Shown here: positions 5,458 through 5,504 of the stretch, piece after piece | How positions within the stretch are numbered: position 1 is the stretch's first letter | Layout of the letters: every line of letters starts with the position of its first letter | From: Vulcanimicrobiota bacterium | Lineage (GTDB): Bacteria > Vulcanimicrobiota > Vulcanimicrobiia > Eremiobacterales > Eremiobacteraceae | Assembly (NCBI GenBank): GCA_019232725.1 | Contig: JAFANK010000166.1 | Location: 1-5,504, forward strand | Length of the DNA: 5,504 bases | Direction: 5' to 3' | Program-made: the position numbers and the translations under genes | Notes under the pieces: generated by a model | Databases searched by the model: none | What the model was told of the DNA's origin: nothing | Seen by the model: only the letters and a program-made list of their open reading frames with translations

Positions 5458-5504
5458 GGGCCACCCTGCTCGATGAGGCTTTTGCGAAAGCAGACCTGAC
5501 GTTC
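5454..5504 (-). CDS. C-terminal end of an upstream gene (partial)
   Basis: Sixteen codons ending in TGA are open to the window edge, reading ERQVCFRKSLIEQGGP. The only support is the GTGA overlap of its stop with the start of the VOC gene, a typical operon junction. Far too little remains to name a family. Confidence 0.4.
   Translation of the reverse strand, partial: ERQVCFRKSLIEQGGP

Overview
The window is about 5.5 kb of compact, GC-rich bacterial chromosome (roughly 60% GC by eye). It holds eight protein genes that are complete or nearly so, plus two cut by the window edges. A secreted outer-membrane-type beta-barrel carrying a haem motif implies a Gram-negative-type envelope. Gene content and style are compatible with an environmental phylum such as Eremiobacterota or Acidobacteriota, but nothing here fixes the taxonomy. 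I saw no tRNA, rRNA, CRISPR array, insertion sequence or prophage gene.

Left block, minus strand, read right to left from about 3041 to 1. A secreted plastocyanin-like blue-copper protein (2577-3041) is followed, with an 11-nt overlap, by a secreted monohaem cytochrome fused to a probable outer-membrane beta-barrel (1409-2587). That layout resembles Cyc2, the outer-membrane cytochrome-porin of Fe(II) oxidisers. After 81 nt comes an inositol-monophosphatase-family enzyme, best read as the histidinol-phosphatase HisN (545-1327). Its ATGA overlaps the start of an EamA/DMT-type transporter, which is cut at the left edge. A 9-bp perfect inverted repeat is centred on the hisN start codon.

Middle. 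An HhH-GPD-type protein on the plus strand (3114-3626), divergent from the cupredoxin, converges on an alpha/beta hydrolase on the minus strand (3623-4408). Their two stop codons share one CTAG tetranucleotide. Upstream of the hydrolase and on its strand is a 49-residue zinc-ribbon protein (4455-4604). It diverges from a 118-residue cysteine-rich protein of unknown function on the plus strand (4654-5010).

Right end. A strong hairpin (5029-5062) separates the cysteine-rich gene from a convergent VOC/glyoxalase-like gene (5086-5457). The GTG start of that gene overlaps the stop of a further gene that runs off the window.

The most interesting unit is the cupredoxin and cytochrome-barrel pair. 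It looks like a minimal electron route across the outer membrane: a surface haem protein passing electrons to or from a periplasmic copper carrier. This is inferred from architecture and linkage. The substrate is not known.
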